Positions 10,233 to 19,974 of a stretch of 64,000 nucleotides of DNA are shown here, one piece after another (the first letter of the stretch is position 1; every line of letters begins with the position of its first letter). The translations under genes were made by a program, and so were the position numbers. The notes below the pieces were generated by a model. The model was given only the letters and a program-made list of their open reading frames with translations. It was not told where the DNA came from and did not search any database. This DNA is from Kluyveromyces lactis (lineage: Eukaryota > Ascomycota > Saccharomycetes > Saccharomycetales > Saccharomycetaceae). Location: positions 62,001 to 126,000 of the forward strand of contig NC_006037.1 in the NCBI RefSeq assembly GCF_000002515.2, read 5' to 3'.

Positions 10233-11981
10233 ATGTCTGATTTGGATGATGATTTATTGGCTTTAGCCGGTGCCGGAACTGACGAGGAAGAAGAGGATGA
10301 ATTCCTATCAACATCCAAAAAGCACGCTAGCAAGGAGTCATCCGGAAGCAAAAGAAGGCGTATAATGAAAGACGATGAAGATGAAGATGAAGATGAAGAT
10401 GACAATGATGAGGAGGATGACGATGGATATATGCCAGCGGACTCTTTCGACAATGACGAGGAAGAAGAAGAAGAAGAAGAAGAAACAGACTCAATCCCCT
10501 TTCCGTTGGAAGGTAAATACAAGGATGAGAAAGATCGTGAAAAGCTAGAACTGTTGCCGGAAATGGAAAGAGAATCCATTCTCTTCGAAAGATCACAACA
10601 GATGCAAAAGTATCAAGAACGCAAATTGTTGAGGCAACATGCGAAATCCATCAAGCAACAACAACAACTGCAAAGGGAGGGTTCAAAATCGACCCGTGCC
10701 TCTACTAGATCCTCAAGAACCACTGGTCATTCTGATTTGAAACAATCTAAGCTTTCAGAACTTAAGAAACAAAGGGCTAAAAAGAGTGGAAATTATGAAT
10801 TTAGTGACAACGAGTCTGAAGATGATTACAGAAGCGAAGATGATAGCCGTGGCCGAAGAAGAAGAGGCGATTATGACGACGAAGAAGAGGAAGAGTCGGA
10901 ATACGATGAGGAAGAAGATGACTATGATCTGGGCTATGAAAAATCAAAGACCCGCGGAAGAGAGCGCGCAGATATTCATGAAGTAGAATGGGCTGAAGAT
11001 GACAATTTGGACAGGGAGTCTTCCCTTGATGATTATAATAAAATACAAATTGGCCGTTCCTTTGTCGCTAAATTTTGCTTCTATCCCCATTTCAACAAGA
11101 TAGTGGAAGGATGCTACGGTAGAGTGAACATTGGTAAGGACAAGCACACAGGTAATTCAATGTATCGTATGGTAAAAATTGAACGTGTATTTTTACAAAA
11201 ACCATACAACATGGGTAAATTCTTTACTAATCAATATTTTGGTGTCACTCAAGGCAAAGACAGAAAAATTTTCCAGATGAGCTATTTCAGTGATAGTCCT
11301 GTCACTCAACCAGAATACGAGCGTTATTTACTTTCTTTGGAAAAATACGACATTACACAGCCTTCACCCTATATTCTAAATAACAAGTCCAAGGCAGTAA
11401 ATGAATTCGTATGCGAACCTCTCACACCGAAATTGATGGACGATATCGTTCGTAATAGAATGGTATTCAATAAGAAACTTTCAGGTACAAATGCTGTCAT
11501 GGAAAAACAAGTGCTCAAAGAAAAACTGCAATTCTCTAAACAATCTGGCGATATTGAGAGTGAAAGTAAATATGCTAACCAACTTAAAGCATTAGAAAAG
11601 AGACTAAGTTCCTATGAGAAGCATCATGAAAACGATCAGAATGACATAAAGACCTTGGGTGCTTTAACATCCAAGAACAGAAAATTGAATATTGATCGAA
11701 TCAGACACGCAGAAACAATCAAGAGAGAAGAAGGTGTAAATAAAGTGGATGCCAAGAGTGATCCATTCAGTAGACTAAAAACAAGAACAAAGATCTACTA
11801 CCAAGAAATTCAACAGGAAGAAAACGAAAAGGCAAGAGAAGAAGCTAAAAGGCAACTAGAAGTTGACCAAGAAGCTGAAGAACAAAAGAAAAAGGAATTA
11901 CTGCTTGCTAAATTCAGACGTCTTGGTGGCCTCGAAGAAATCATTGGTTCTCTAGATCTAAAATTACACATAGATATTTAA
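10233..11981 (+). CDS. RTF1: RTF1 Paf1-complex subunit
   Basis: This 582-residue protein matches Rtf1 (558 residues in S. cerevisiae). Rtf1 works with the Paf1 complex on elongating RNA polymerase II and is needed for H2B ubiquitination by Rad6-Bre1 and later H3 methylation. The N-terminus [15 protein letters not shown] is diagnostic. Very acidic Asp/Glu tracts fill residues about 15-90 and 190-245, encoded by GAA/GAT repeats. The Plus3 domain, which binds phosphorylated Spt5 in the family, spans about 250-385. The C-terminal 200 residues are charged and predicted helical or coiled-coil, including the run [18 protein letters not shown]. The histone-modification domain should lie between the acidic tracts (about 90-190), a basic and Q-rich stretch. 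The start is the ATG at 10233; the frame is open two codons further but from a TTG. Confidence 0.95.
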   Translation: MSDLDDDLLALAGAGTDEEEEDEFLSTSKKHASKESSGSKRRRIMKDDEDEDEDEDDNDEEDDDGYMPADSFDNDEEEEEEEEETDSIPFPLEGKYKDEKDREKLELLPEMERESILFERSQQMQKYQERKLLRQHAKSIKQQQQLQREGSKSTRASTRSSRTTGHSDLKQSKLSELKKQRAKKSGNYEFSDNESEDDYRSEDDSRGRRRRGDYDDEEEEESEYDEEEDDYDLGYEKSKTRGRERADIHEVEWAEDDNLDRESSLDDYNKIQIGRSFVAKFCFYPHFNKIVEGCYGRVNIGKDKHTGNSMYRMVKIERVFLQKPYNMGKFFTNQYFGVTQGKDRKIFQMSYFSDSPVTQPEYERYLLSLEKYDITQPSPYILNNKSKAVNEFVCEPLTPKLMDDIVRNRMVFNKKLSGTNAVMEKQVLKEKLQFSKQSGDIESESKYANQLKALEKRLSSYEKHHENDQNDIKTLGALTSKNRKLNIDRIRHAETIKREEGVNKVDAKSDPFSRLKTRTKIYYQEIQQEENEKAREEAKRQLEVDQEAEEQKKKELLLAKFRRLGGLEEIIGSLDLKLHIDI

Positions 11982-12016
11982 AAGTCCTATTCGGTATAGT
12001 GAATAATATTATGTTG

Positions 12017-12078
12017 TACTACTACTACTACTCTTAGTACTATCGGGATATTTTTGAGAACCTTTTTTTTTTTTTTTT
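12017..12078. repeat. Short (TAC)n repeat and 16-base T tract, 3' of RTF1
   Basis: The RTF1-TAD1 gap has a short TAC trinucleotide run at 12017-12031 and a pure 16-T run at 12063-12078. The T run is oriented as a poly(dA:dT) promoter element for TAD1 and may also mark RTF1 transcript ends. Confidence 0.5.
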
Positions 12079-12149
12079 CAGCCTTTGTACATATGTATTC
12101 ATGTTAGATTTGTTTCCAAAAGTTTGTAGAATTTGCAAGCATCTCATAC

Positions 12150-12206
12150 ATGTCAGAAATGAAATCAGGAGCATCGTGCACAGCGAATGGCAGTCATTGC
12201 AGATAG
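12150..12206 (+). promoter_or_regulatory. Upstream ORF overlapping the TAD1 start
   Basis: An ATG at 12150, with a second in-frame ATG at 12159, opens an 18-codon reading frame ending in TAG at 12204-12206. It is out of frame with TAD1 and overlaps its first codons. If the transcript begins upstream of 12150, ribosomes would reach TAD1 only by leaky scanning. The transcription start is unknown. Confidence 0.35.
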
Positions 12207-13329
12207 AATTGCGGCTAGCGTCATAAGTGCATATGATAAATTACCTAAATCTGGCAAACCGGGAATCCGATCTAATGGAGTGACGGAGTGGACTGTTTTA
12301 TCAGGTATTGTCGCGTTTGATGAGCTCAATGACAGGTATGAGCCGATTTCACTTGGCACTGGCGTAAAAGCTACTCCGAACGAAGAGCTGCAAAGGAGTA
12401 ACGGGCAAATAGTACATGATTGTCATGCTGAAGTTATATGTTTACGCGCTTTTAATGCACTGTTGCTGAAGGAAATATGTGATCTACAGAATGGCCAGAA
12501 ATCATTTTTAATAGAGAAATCAGCCGATGGCTACAAGGTTAAAGATGTTTGGAAATTTGCCATGTACATCTCACGCATACCCTGTGGTGATGCGAGCATG
12601 AATTTACTGGAAGCAGAAGATAAGTCAGAATGCGAAAATTGTCAGCAAGTGGGAAATATCTTTATTAATGGGCAATACGTTCATCCCGAAATCGATACAA
12701 TTATCAGGGGACGCGCAAACTACAAATTGAGGAAAGTTGTTCGAACAAAACCCGGTCGTGCAGACTCAAAGATAACACTTTCGAAATCGTGCTCGGACAA
12801 ATTAACAATGAAGCAGATGATTTCAATCTGCAATGCTTTAACCTGGTCACTTCTGCAATCACCTGTATATTTAGAATGGATTGTTCTGCCAAAGCAGTAC
12901 CAGTACGAGCAAGTACAGTTAGAAGATACATTTTGGTTAAGATTAAAGAATCAGCAATTCTTGCCCTTTAAGTTTTTATTTTGTAATGAGACTTTTTCTG
13001 CTGATCGAACCAACTTATCTCAACAACCTTCTTTGAGTTCTTGTGTATCGTTATATGGCTCGAACGAAGCAGTATCAGAGGTAATACTAAATGGGGTCAA
13101 AAATGGATTCTATGTCAAAGGCAAGAAACCACTTCGAAAAGGTTGCCAATCAATTATCAGTAGATGTGCACAGTGGTCTGCCTTCAAAAAGATAAAAGCC
13201 ATGCCCTCTGATACGGATTACTATGGCTTCAAATCAAGCGTTGTTGATCGAAACCACATTATTTCCAAAGCGAAAGCCACGCTCTCTGCTAGTGGCTGGA
13301 TATCAACCTGCAGAGATAATTGCATATGA
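12187..13329 (+). CDS. TAD1: TAD1 tRNA-Ala adenosine-37 deaminase
   Basis: This 380-residue protein matches Tad1 (about 400 residues in S. cerevisiae), the ADAR-like enzyme that converts adenosine 37 of tRNA-Ala to inosine, next to the anticodon. All catalytic residues of the deaminase fold are visible: His80 and Glu82 in CHAEVICLRAF (zinc ligand and proton shuttle), Cys133 in IPCGDASMN, and Cys202 in SCSDKL (the other two zinc ligands). The first 35 residues (SAYDKLPKSGKPG) match the family's N-terminal block, supporting the ATG at 12187. It lies between RTF1 and the ankyrin gene, the same order as YGL244W-YGL243W-YGL242C. Confidence 0.94.
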   Translation: MAVIADRIAASVISAYDKLPKSGKPGIRSNGVTEWTVLSGIVAFDELNDRYEPISLGTGVKATPNEELQRSNGQIVHDCHAEVICLRAFNALLLKEICDLQNGQKSFLIEKSADGYKVKDVWKFAMYISRIPCGDASMNLLEAEDKSECENCQQVGNIFINGQYVHPEIDTIIRGRANYKLRKVVRTKPGRADSKITLSKSCSDKLTMKQMISICNALTWSLLQSPVYLEWIVLPKQYQYEQVQLEDTFWLRLKNQQFLPFKFLFCNETFSADRTNLSQQPSLSSCVSLYGSNEAVSEVILNGVKNGFYVKGKKPLRKGCQSIISRCAQWSAFKKIKAMPSDTDYYGFKSSVVDRNHIISKAKATLSASGWISTCRDNCI

Positions 13330-13434
13330 CAATCGCACCATGCAGTGTTTCGAAATCTGAAGTAGCTTAAAAGAATAACGTTTTTATCTGTTTCAACTTA
13401 TAAAGAGAGACCAGGGAAACTATATAGATACGTA

Positions 13435-13950
13435 CTAGTCATCTTCTGGGCCATCGTCGATCTCTTCTGCATCTTCTTCGTTAATTATTTTACCTTTGTT
13501 GTCCGCTGCAATTTCTGCACCTTGCAATAGATTTACCAAAGATTCCAATTCATCACTGTGAACCAGTTGCAGCGGAGTCTGCCCGCGTTTGTTTCTTATC
13601 CTTGGATCGGCACCAACTTCTATCAAGTTTTCAGCAATAAATGTACCATATTCTGGTTCATCGTGAGAGTAATTTACACATAAATGTAGTGCGGTATCGC
13701 CATCAATTGAATTTTGCTGGTTGACATCAACCCCCTCTTGATCCAATAGTACATCTAGAACATCCCACGATCCATACTTACTGCACAAATGGATGGCTGT
13801 GTTTCCCAAAGGGTCCTTAGAATCATTTATTAAAGACTGGATAGCCTGTTTATCACCATCCAATGTTTCAAGAACAGCATTCAACAAATCTGCGTTATTT
13901 CTTCTAGATGCATCAAGCAATTGTTCCTTTAATGATGCTCCCTCAGTCAT
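13435..13950 (-). CDS. Ankyrin-repeat protein (YGL242C-like)
   Basis: This 171-residue acidic protein consists mainly of ankyrin repeats, with hallmark pieces GNTAIHLCSKYGSWDVLDVLL, GDTALHLCVNY and GQTPLQLVHSDELESLVNLL. A Glu/Asp-rich tail (NEEDAEEIDDGPEDD) ends it. It corresponds by size, repeats and position next to TAD1 to S. cerevisiae YGL242C (181 residues). The fold predicts protein binding, but no partner can be named from sequence. There is no signal peptide or membrane segment, so it is probably soluble. Confidence 0.88.
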   Translation of the reverse strand: MTEGASLKEQLLDASRRNNADLLNAVLETLDGDKQAIQSLINDSKDPLGNTAIHLCSKYGSWDVLDVLLDQEGVDVNQQNSIDGDTALHLCVNYSHDEPEYGTFIAENLIEVGADPRIRNKRGQTPLQLVHSDELESLVNLLQGAEIAADNKGKIINEEDAEEIDDGPEDD

Positions 13951-14349
13951 GTTGTCCTATTTTATATCACTAGCAACCTTAATACTATCTAAGTTCACCA
14001 GGAATAAGTAATATATTTTTCAAGGTTCAGCAATGTGCAAATCAAATATGATAACAAGACGATAACACCTGCTATAATGATGAACTAATACGTATCTTGG
14101 TAGATTCTCCTCATATAATCGACCTTTAAATTTCATTGAGGTAATTGTCAACCTTCAATATTTCCAGCATTGAATTGAAACAGGAAAAAAAAAGACTGGG
14201 ATATGCTCATCTCTTTACCAAATCCGAATAAATTATGAGTGTTAATGAAAAAATAATCCGAACAGCAACCTCTTATAACTCTACTATTAGTTTCAAGTTG
14301 CCGACAAAGCTGGTAAATACGCTAATTTCCATTACTGATTGATTGTCAG
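13951..14349. promoter_or_regulatory. Divergent promoter region, YGL242C-like / KAP114
   Basis: This 399-base AT-rich gap lies between outward-pointing genes. A short A-run lies near 14184-14192. I see no exact Reb1, Cbf1 or Rap1 site and no RNA gene. Confidence 0.4.
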
Positions 14350-17208
14350 ATGTCTATTCCTTATTTATTGGAAGGAATTCAGTCCCCACAGAAAGAAGAA
14401 AGAGAAGATGCAGAGAACAGTTTACTAGAACGTTGTGCTACAGATCCACCCGACACTTTTATCGAGTTGATTGATACAGCTACTAATAACAATGCTTCAG
14501 CCAGTACCAGGCAACTGGCTTTATTGTGTTTAAGAAAGTTCACTACTATGTATTGGTCCGCAGGTTTTCCCTCATTTGTTGGACCGCCAGGTGTGGGCGA
14601 ACAAGGGAAAGATCTAGTAAGGCGAGGTCTTTTAAGTTTACTTGCAAACGAAGATACCGAGAAGAAGGTTATCTCTACTGTAACTTATTGCATTGTTCAG
14701 ATTTGCGCTGTTGACTTCCCAGATGAATGGCCTGGATTGTTAGATTATTTGAATGAGAATATTCTAAATTATCATTCAGAAAATGCCATCAGCCTACTGA
14801 CGGAACTTGTTCAAGATATTATTACAAATGAGATGTTTTTCGATAACCATTCGGGAGCCAAGATAGTAAATACGGTTTTGTTAGCATTAAATGACGATAC
14901 TTTGCGTTTGCAAGCGAAATCGAAACTCTTACAACTATACCACCATTGCATATCTCAATTACGCAACGTTTCAATGTTTGTTACATCTGAGCTTATGAGC
15001 GAGTGGCTCATTCCTCACTTAAAAGCTATGAATGACTGCATCGATAAGTTATTAGAAAGCTATGGAAATAATATGGAATCTGAAGTAATTGGACTCAAAG
15101 GAGAACTGTTTATGGCATTAAGTAAATTATTCGACCTCAATCAGAGCATTTTGGGTTCTAATGGAGATTTATCATATAGACTACGAATAACTTTGGATGC
15201 TATCAAGTCAAATGCTAACAGCTATGCCAGAGCTCTCACAAATAACGACGAACTAAGGTTAGAGATAATTAACTCCAGTTGTATCAATACCGTCCAATAT
15301 CTTGCATACATCCCATCAGATCTTATAGAAAATCCCACATTACCGGATTTCACAGAAGATTTCATCAAATTGTGTTTGCTTCCTGAAGACTACTTTAAAC
15401 TGTCAGACTTCAATGAATTTATTTCTAAAGAAACTGGATTATCAGCTTCATATAATGCCAGAGATGAAATTGGCCAATATGTTTCAAGCTGCAGCGACGA
15501 GATATATCGTCACATCACTGATTCCGTATTGCAAAAATGCCTACAAGTCACTTCAAATGAGGCACAGTACCAAGAAGCGTGTCTATTCTTATTCCAAGAA
15601 TTATGCTCCAACGAGACAAGCATGAATGTTCCAAGATATCAGGATTTCTTATCTTTGGCCGTGATGATTCTAGATGATGATGCCTGTCCTACATTTGTGA
15701 AATCAAGAACTATATTAACAATACCCAAGTTCTTCGAGAATAACATGGAAACTTTACCTGAAATCAAACAGTTAGTGCAACAATTCCTTGTGAAGACAGT
15801 TAATTGTACAATTTCAGCTGAAGACGACTTTCTTTTGGCATCGTTAGTCATATCATTCACTTATTACACCTCATTCGCTGAACTTGGCAGTATTCTTGAT
15901 TACCAAACGTCTATGATTTTGCAACAGTCGTTGCTAAAGGCAATTAAAACTCTTTATGTTGATAGTGAAGAAGATTCTCTTGGTCTTCTTCTTGAAGCAA
16001 TGCACGAAATTGTCAAAACTTGGCATTTCCAACAGGATCTTCATACTAAACAAGAAATTTTGAACTTGCTTTTGAAGTTATCCTCAAGTGAACCATCCAA
16101 TGTGAGAATAGTCTTTGAATCTGTCCGGTCACTTCCTTATCTCTTGAGAGATATCAATTGTACAGATTACACTAGACTTTGTGAAAGCTGTTTCCCAAGT
16201 TTTATAGAAGCTATGTCAACGTTCTTACAAAGCCAACAAACTTATTCACCACTGGTTGTCCTTGCACTAGAATTTCTCTCAGTATTTCTGAAGAATCCAC
16301 CGGTGGGAAACCATATTTCTGATGAAGTGGCTGAATACGTTCTCAACCCAATTGTGCAGTTTATCAAACAGTGTCCTGATGAAAACATCGCCGAGACTGC
16401 CTTGCAGGCTTTTGTTTATTTGGCTTGTAATTCTAATCCTAAGTTCTGGAAAGATTCAATGTTCGACTTATGCTCTTTAGTATTTGATCCTGAGAGGTCA
16501 CTTTATAAAACCATTGATGTTGCTCCTATAATGTTGCTTTCACTAAGAGTTACACAGCCACATGAAAACAGATTTATAGGGCAGATTATGGAGTATACAA
16601 TCTCCAAGTTAGTGGACCCTAATAAACTGCATCCAGTCGACAGTTTTATAATAATATCCTGTGAGGTTATCTTAAAAGATATTCAAAGTTTCCTTGCATA
16701 TATCTTCTCAATACCTATTTCTGCGGAAGAATCAATACCTAATAAGTTAATCCGTGAGTTATTTGATTGCTTTGAAGAAAACCGCAGCAAAAATATGTTG
16801 AAGGAAGTGGCATTATCACTATCTGAACTCTTTTTTTCTAACGACCAGAGGCTTACTCGGTCTTCATATCATGATGAATCTGATGGCGTGGTAAGACCTT
16901 TTAAAGAGTATATTGTAAAGATGTTTGCGGATGAATTGACAAGACAAACTGATATTGAAGAAGAAGAAGAAGAAGAAGAAGAAGAAGAAAACGACATAAC
17001 CCCCAAAGATTATGAAGAGGACTACGTGTCACAACTAAATGATGATGTGGTATTACTTACTGGTCGTGTTATCGATATGGAACTCAAAGAAATATTAGTG
17101 CAGTTTTTCAAAAGTACACAGCAGTCGAATGACAACTCATTGGGTAGAGTTCTGAAGAACTTGGATGAACAAGAACGCCTGAAAATATTATCCGCTCTAT
17201 TCGAATGA
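14350..17208 (+). CDS. KAP114: KAP114 importin-beta family nuclear import receptor
   Basis: This 952-residue helical HEAT-repeat protein resembles Kap114 (1004 residues), which carries TBP, histones H2A/H2B and Nap1 into the nucleus and is released by RanGTP. Family-typical blocks include SYCIVQI-like TYCIVQICAVDFPDEWPG and the mid-protein FISKETGLSASYNARDE, close to the S. cerevisiae protein. The N-terminal importin-beta domain lies at about 20-95. An acidic insertion with 11 consecutive Glu residues (870-880), encoded by a pure GAA run at 16957-16989, sits where S. cerevisiae Kap114 has its own acidic loop. The protein ends with short helical repeats. Gene order with TAD1, YGL242C and DOC1 is conserved. 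Confidence 0.93.
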   Translation: MSIPYLLEGIQSPQKEEREDAENSLLERCATDPPDTFIELIDTATNNNASASTRQLALLCLRKFTTMYWSAGFPSFVGPPGVGEQGKDLVRRGLLSLLANEDTEKKVISTVTYCIVQICAVDFPDEWPGLLDYLNENILNYHSENAISLLTELVQDIITNEMFFDNHSGAKIVNTVLLALNDDTLRLQAKSKLLQLYHHCISQLRNVSMFVTSELMSEWLIPHLKAMNDCIDKLLESYGNNMESEVIGLKGELFMALSKLFDLNQSILGSNGDLSYRLRITLDAIKSNANSYARALTNNDELRLEIINSSCINTVQYLAYIPSDLIENPTLPDFTEDFIKLCLLPEDYFKLSDFNEFISKETGLSASYNARDEIGQYVSSCSDEIYRHITDSVLQKCLQVTSNEAQYQEACLFLFQELCSNETSMNVPRYQDFLSLAVMILDDDACPTFVKSRTILTIPKFFENNMETLPEIKQLVQQFLVKTVNCTISAEDDFLLASLVISFTYYTSFAELGSILDYQTSMILQQSLLKAIKTLYVDSEEDSLGLLLEAMHEIVKTWHFQQDLHTKQEILNLLLKLSSSEPSNVRIVFESVRSLPYLLRDINCTDYTRLCESCFPSFIEAMSTFLQSQQTYSPLVVLALEFLSVFLKNPPVGNHISDEVAEYVLNPIVQFIKQCPDENIAETALQAFVYLACNSNPKFWKDSMFDLCSLVFDPERSLYKTIDVAPIMLLSLRVTQPHENRFIGQIMEYTISKLVDPNKLHPVDSFIIISCEVILKDIQSFLAYIFSIPISAEESIPNKLIRELFDCFEENRSKNMLKEVALSLSELFFSNDQRLTRSSYHDESDGVVRPFKEYIVKMFADELTRQTDIEEEEEEEEEEENDITPKDYEEDYVSQLNDDVVLLTGRVIDMELKEILVQFFKSTQQSNDNSLGRVLKNLDEQERLKILSALFE
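16957..16989 (+). repeat. (GAA)11 microsatellite inside KAP114
   Basis: Eleven perfect GAA codons encode a poly-glutamate tract in the acidic loop of Kap114. Uninterrupted trinucleotide runs are prone to length change, so strains may differ here. Confidence 0.85.
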
Positions 17209-17388
17209 TTCTTAAAGTAATATGAGATGAATATCCTACTGTTTTCTTCGTTCATTAGGCTTTTGACGTTTGTAGATTTCCTGCGACAGAATTTGTTGGT
17301 TTAAAAAAATATATATGAGTTACTACAATAAAGGACGGCAAATCCAAGAGAGAAGCTGTCACAAAAGTCACGAGAAGTTTAGAGCACA

Positions 17389-18595
17389 ATGGAATCCATT
17401 TACTCGACGTTCATATCATCAACCAAAAGCTATTTCAGTAGCTTTCATGTAAACAGTACGTATGGAAAGTGATTTCCATTTCTGCTTTAGTTACAAGATT
17501 TGCTCTTTTCAGCACAAGATTAACATAAACTAACAGTATGATGAAAATATATCATCAGAATTTTCTTCGGGGTTCCCCTCTTCGCTGATGGTCAAAAGTT
17601 TCTACCATAAACCAGACGCTTCATTAGAACAGAAGGTTATCAGTAATCGCCACAAGTTCATGAATTTACTACAGAATAAATCTGTGGTTTTTTTCATCTC
17701 AACACCTTCACATAGCAATGTTTCCCAATACGCTGAACTACTTCACAATATCTCAACAAAAAATTATGCGTATGATACTCAATGGAATTCTCTATTGCGG
17801 AAGTATGATGCTGAAAACCTTAAAGATTGTATTTTTTGCATTCTAATCACAGATGTTCCTGATTGGAATTCTGTTACCGACTGGAGGAGAGACATGGTTC
17901 TGGCTTCTGAATTGCTACCAACATGTATACCTTTGAAAGATCCTTTGAAATTCAGCTTCGTTTCTGACCTCAATGCATGTTCTTATTTTCCAACGGATTT
18001 TGACTTCAAAGACATTGCGTTTGCCAGTGGTTGCTCCACCTCGGTTGTCATAGACGTCAATGATATAGAAGATCTCACGAGGTGTACTCAAAATATCAGA
18101 ACCCCCAATCTGTTTATTACAGTAGACGAGGATTGTAATCCAACGATTGCTCATACAACAGGAAACAATGATATGTTGCTCTTAATGGATCTTACATTAG
18201 CGACATCGGTAGTGTTTAGGGATGACTTCGGGACTGAAGATATGAAATTGCCTATAATTATTCGTGCGGATACCGAAAGTAAAGATGCGATAAAAGAATT
18301 CATAGGCGCAGGAAATGTGATGCCAAGAGTTTCTGGATTTGAAATACCGTTGAATTTAGCACATCTCCCCTCTGTTTTACCGGGCACATCATATTCCTAT
18401 CGGTCCGACACAGAAACAGAGTACACATATTCCAACTGCCAACCCAAAATGAACAAAGAGAAAACAAATTGGCTTTCCTCCTTATTTGGTATCAGAAGAG
18501 ATGGTACCGTTCAACAACCCTTAGCCAATACTTCTCTTGAAGAATTAGAACAGTTTTTGAACTTAGTCTTTGAATTAAATAACCTTCTTACATAA
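17389..18595 (+). CDS. Unrecognised two-exon gene between KAP114 and DOC1
   Basis: I do not recognise this protein. Exon 1 is 17389-17455 and exon 2 is 17559-18595, giving 367 residues. The join was chosen because the donor GTACGT, branch site AACTAAC (17528-17534) and acceptor ATCAG are all present, and the phases fit exactly (67 bases plus 2). Without splicing the first exon hits a stop after 27 codons; exon 2 alone would start at a Met at 17588 and give 335 residues. The N-terminus is rich in Ser, Phe and Tyr (MESIYSTFISSTKSYF). The middle alternates hydrophobic strands and helices (SVVFFISTPSH, CIFCILITDVPDW, NLFITVDED), suggesting an alpha/beta domain. The C-terminus has a Ser/Thr/Tyr-rich stretch and an amphipathic end. 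There is no clear signal peptide, membrane segment or catalytic motif. No S. cerevisiae gene occupies this place. Confidence 0.75.
17456..17558 (+). other. Predicted spliceosomal intron (103 bases)
   Basis: The donor is GTACGT at 17456-17461, the branch site AACTAAC at 17528-17534 (one base from TACTAAC), and the acceptor CAG ends at 17558, 25 bases after the branch A. A CAG directly abutting the branch site (17534-17536) is too close for normal use and would give an immediate stop. Confidence 0.75.
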
Positions 18596-18872
18596 AATCC
18601 CTTAGCATCACGCAAAAACACAAGAGATTTCTACTCGAATTTGGCGGATAAAATGCCATTAAAAGGGCAAATGCGTATCAATCAAGCCTACAAATGTTCA
18701 CGAGTCATTTAGAACTATAATCGATACCAGGGATATATCATTCATCAATTATGCAAAGACGCGTTTTATTGTTTACGTTTTGTTTACTTATTGAGTTTTT
18801 TTTTTCAACGCCGAATATTTATGTCCCTGAACCTGTTTGTGTTTTATCTTGGAAGAGAGAAGAGATTTAACG

Positions 18873-18914
18873 ATGCAAGCAAGCAATGGTTGCAACCCCT
18901 ATGTCAACGGATAA
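18873..18914 (+). promoter_or_regulatory. Upstream ORF overlapping the DOC1 start
   Basis: An ATG 13 bases before the DOC1 ATG opens a 13-codon frame ending in TAA at 18912-18914, out of frame with DOC1. A third frame has an ATG at 18821 that would also run through the start. Any effect depends on the unknown transcription start. Confidence 0.3.
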
Positions 18915-19668
18915 AGAGTTATTCAAGAGGCTCCAAAATATTCTCCCGAGATGGGAAAACCCTTATGAGGTGTTCCCGATTAATCAGCATGTAATATTAG
19001 ATGCGGATGCCGAAGAAAGCACCGATGAAAACGTGCAGTATGTCTCGAACGTGTACAACCCTGATGATCCAGAGGACCAGGAGGAATCCCTAGAAAGTTA
19101 CTTGAAGAGCTACACTACAGAATTAGAGCTGATCGAGCAGCAGAACCTGGTGAACCTAACGAAACTCGCGTTCTGGAAAGCATCCTCTTTTAAGGTAGGA
19201 AACCCTATAGCAAATGCCATTGATGACGATCCAACCACTTTTTGGCAAAGCGATGGATTGCAGCCACATAGAATCGATATAAACTTTAGTAAAAGAGTCG
19301 ATGTTGTCCAATTGGCGATGTATTTTTGTCTTGTGACGGACGAGTCATATACGCCGGAGCTGTTTAAGGTATACGCTGGGTACAGTCCTTCGGATGCATC
19401 ATTATATCGTACATTTGAAGTAAAAAACGTTAACGGTTGGGTGGTGATAACTTTCAAGGGGAATAGACCCCATGATAATTTACTAAGGTGCAGATTTATC
19501 CAGATACAAATCCTTAGCAATCATGAGAATGGAAAAGATTCTCATCTCAGAGGAATTAAAATATTTGGCAATAGCACAGCATCGAGACATACTGTGAAAG
19601 ACCCAAATACCTTGGCTTTAGACAACTTTGAAAATTCCTCATTGTTTACATACCAGAGCATCAGATAG
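18886..19668 (+). CDS. DOC1: DOC1/APC10 anaphase-promoting complex subunit
   Basis: This 260-residue protein is the Doc1/Apc10 subunit of the anaphase-promoting complex (283 residues in S. cerevisiae). It helps capture D-box substrates and increases ubiquitination processivity in the nucleus. The DOC beta-jellyroll runs from about 85 to 240 with the family signatures AFWKASSFKVGNP, DDDPTTFWQSDG and QPHRIDINFSKR. The protein ends in Ile-Arg (YQSIR), the C-terminal IR tail that docks on the TPR subunit Cdc27. The acidic N-terminal 80 residues are probably flexible. An in-frame TAA at 18868-18870 rules out a longer N-terminus, which supports the ATG at 18886. It lies between KAP114 and CSE1 as in S. 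cerevisiae, apart from the extra gene at 17.4 kb. Confidence 0.95.
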   Translation: MVATPMSTDKELFKRLQNILPRWENPYEVFPINQHVILDADAEESTDENVQYVSNVYNPDDPEDQEESLESYLKSYTTELELIEQQNLVNLTKLAFWKASSFKVGNPIANAIDDDPTTFWQSDGLQPHRIDINFSKRVDVVQLAMYFCLVTDESYTPELFKVYAGYSPSDASLYRTFEVKNVNGWVVITFKGNRPHDNLLRCRFIQIQILSNHENGKDSHLRGIKIFGNSTASRHTVKDPNTLALDNFENSSLFTYQSIR

Positions 19669-19974
19669 AAAATCATCCGCTTGATGGATACTCGGAAAGA
19701 ACTTCAGTGCGCACTTCGCTGCCAACCATACAGATTAGATCAAATTGCGTTACCCTCTGTTCCAAGCACAAATTTTTTTCTAGTAAATATAGTATGAGGT
19801 AGATAGAAGTAACAAATTTAAAAACAAAGTATAAACGGCAAGACATGATGGAATGTGTATATACACAATTACTATTCCCTCTGATATCATTAGTCGTGAT
19901 TCATTAAGCTTTTTATTAGGTGCCTTTGCATTGATTCTTTATCTTGAGTAAAAGCTGCCGAAACTCTAACAATT
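19669..19974. other. DOC1-CSE1 intergenic region
   Basis: This 306-base AT-rich gap holds the DOC1 3' end and the CSE1 promoter. TTACCCT near 19750 is one base off a Reb1 site. Nothing else stands out. Confidence 0.4.

Noticed and set aside
10175-10596. Minus-strand Ser-rich and His/Leu-rich frames opposite RTF1
   Set aside because: They are antisense translations of the GAA/GAT acidic repeats of RTF1.
17534-17536. Alternative acceptor CAG directly after the branch site in the unrecognised gene
   Set aside because: It is too close to the branch A for normal splicing and would bring in a stop at once.
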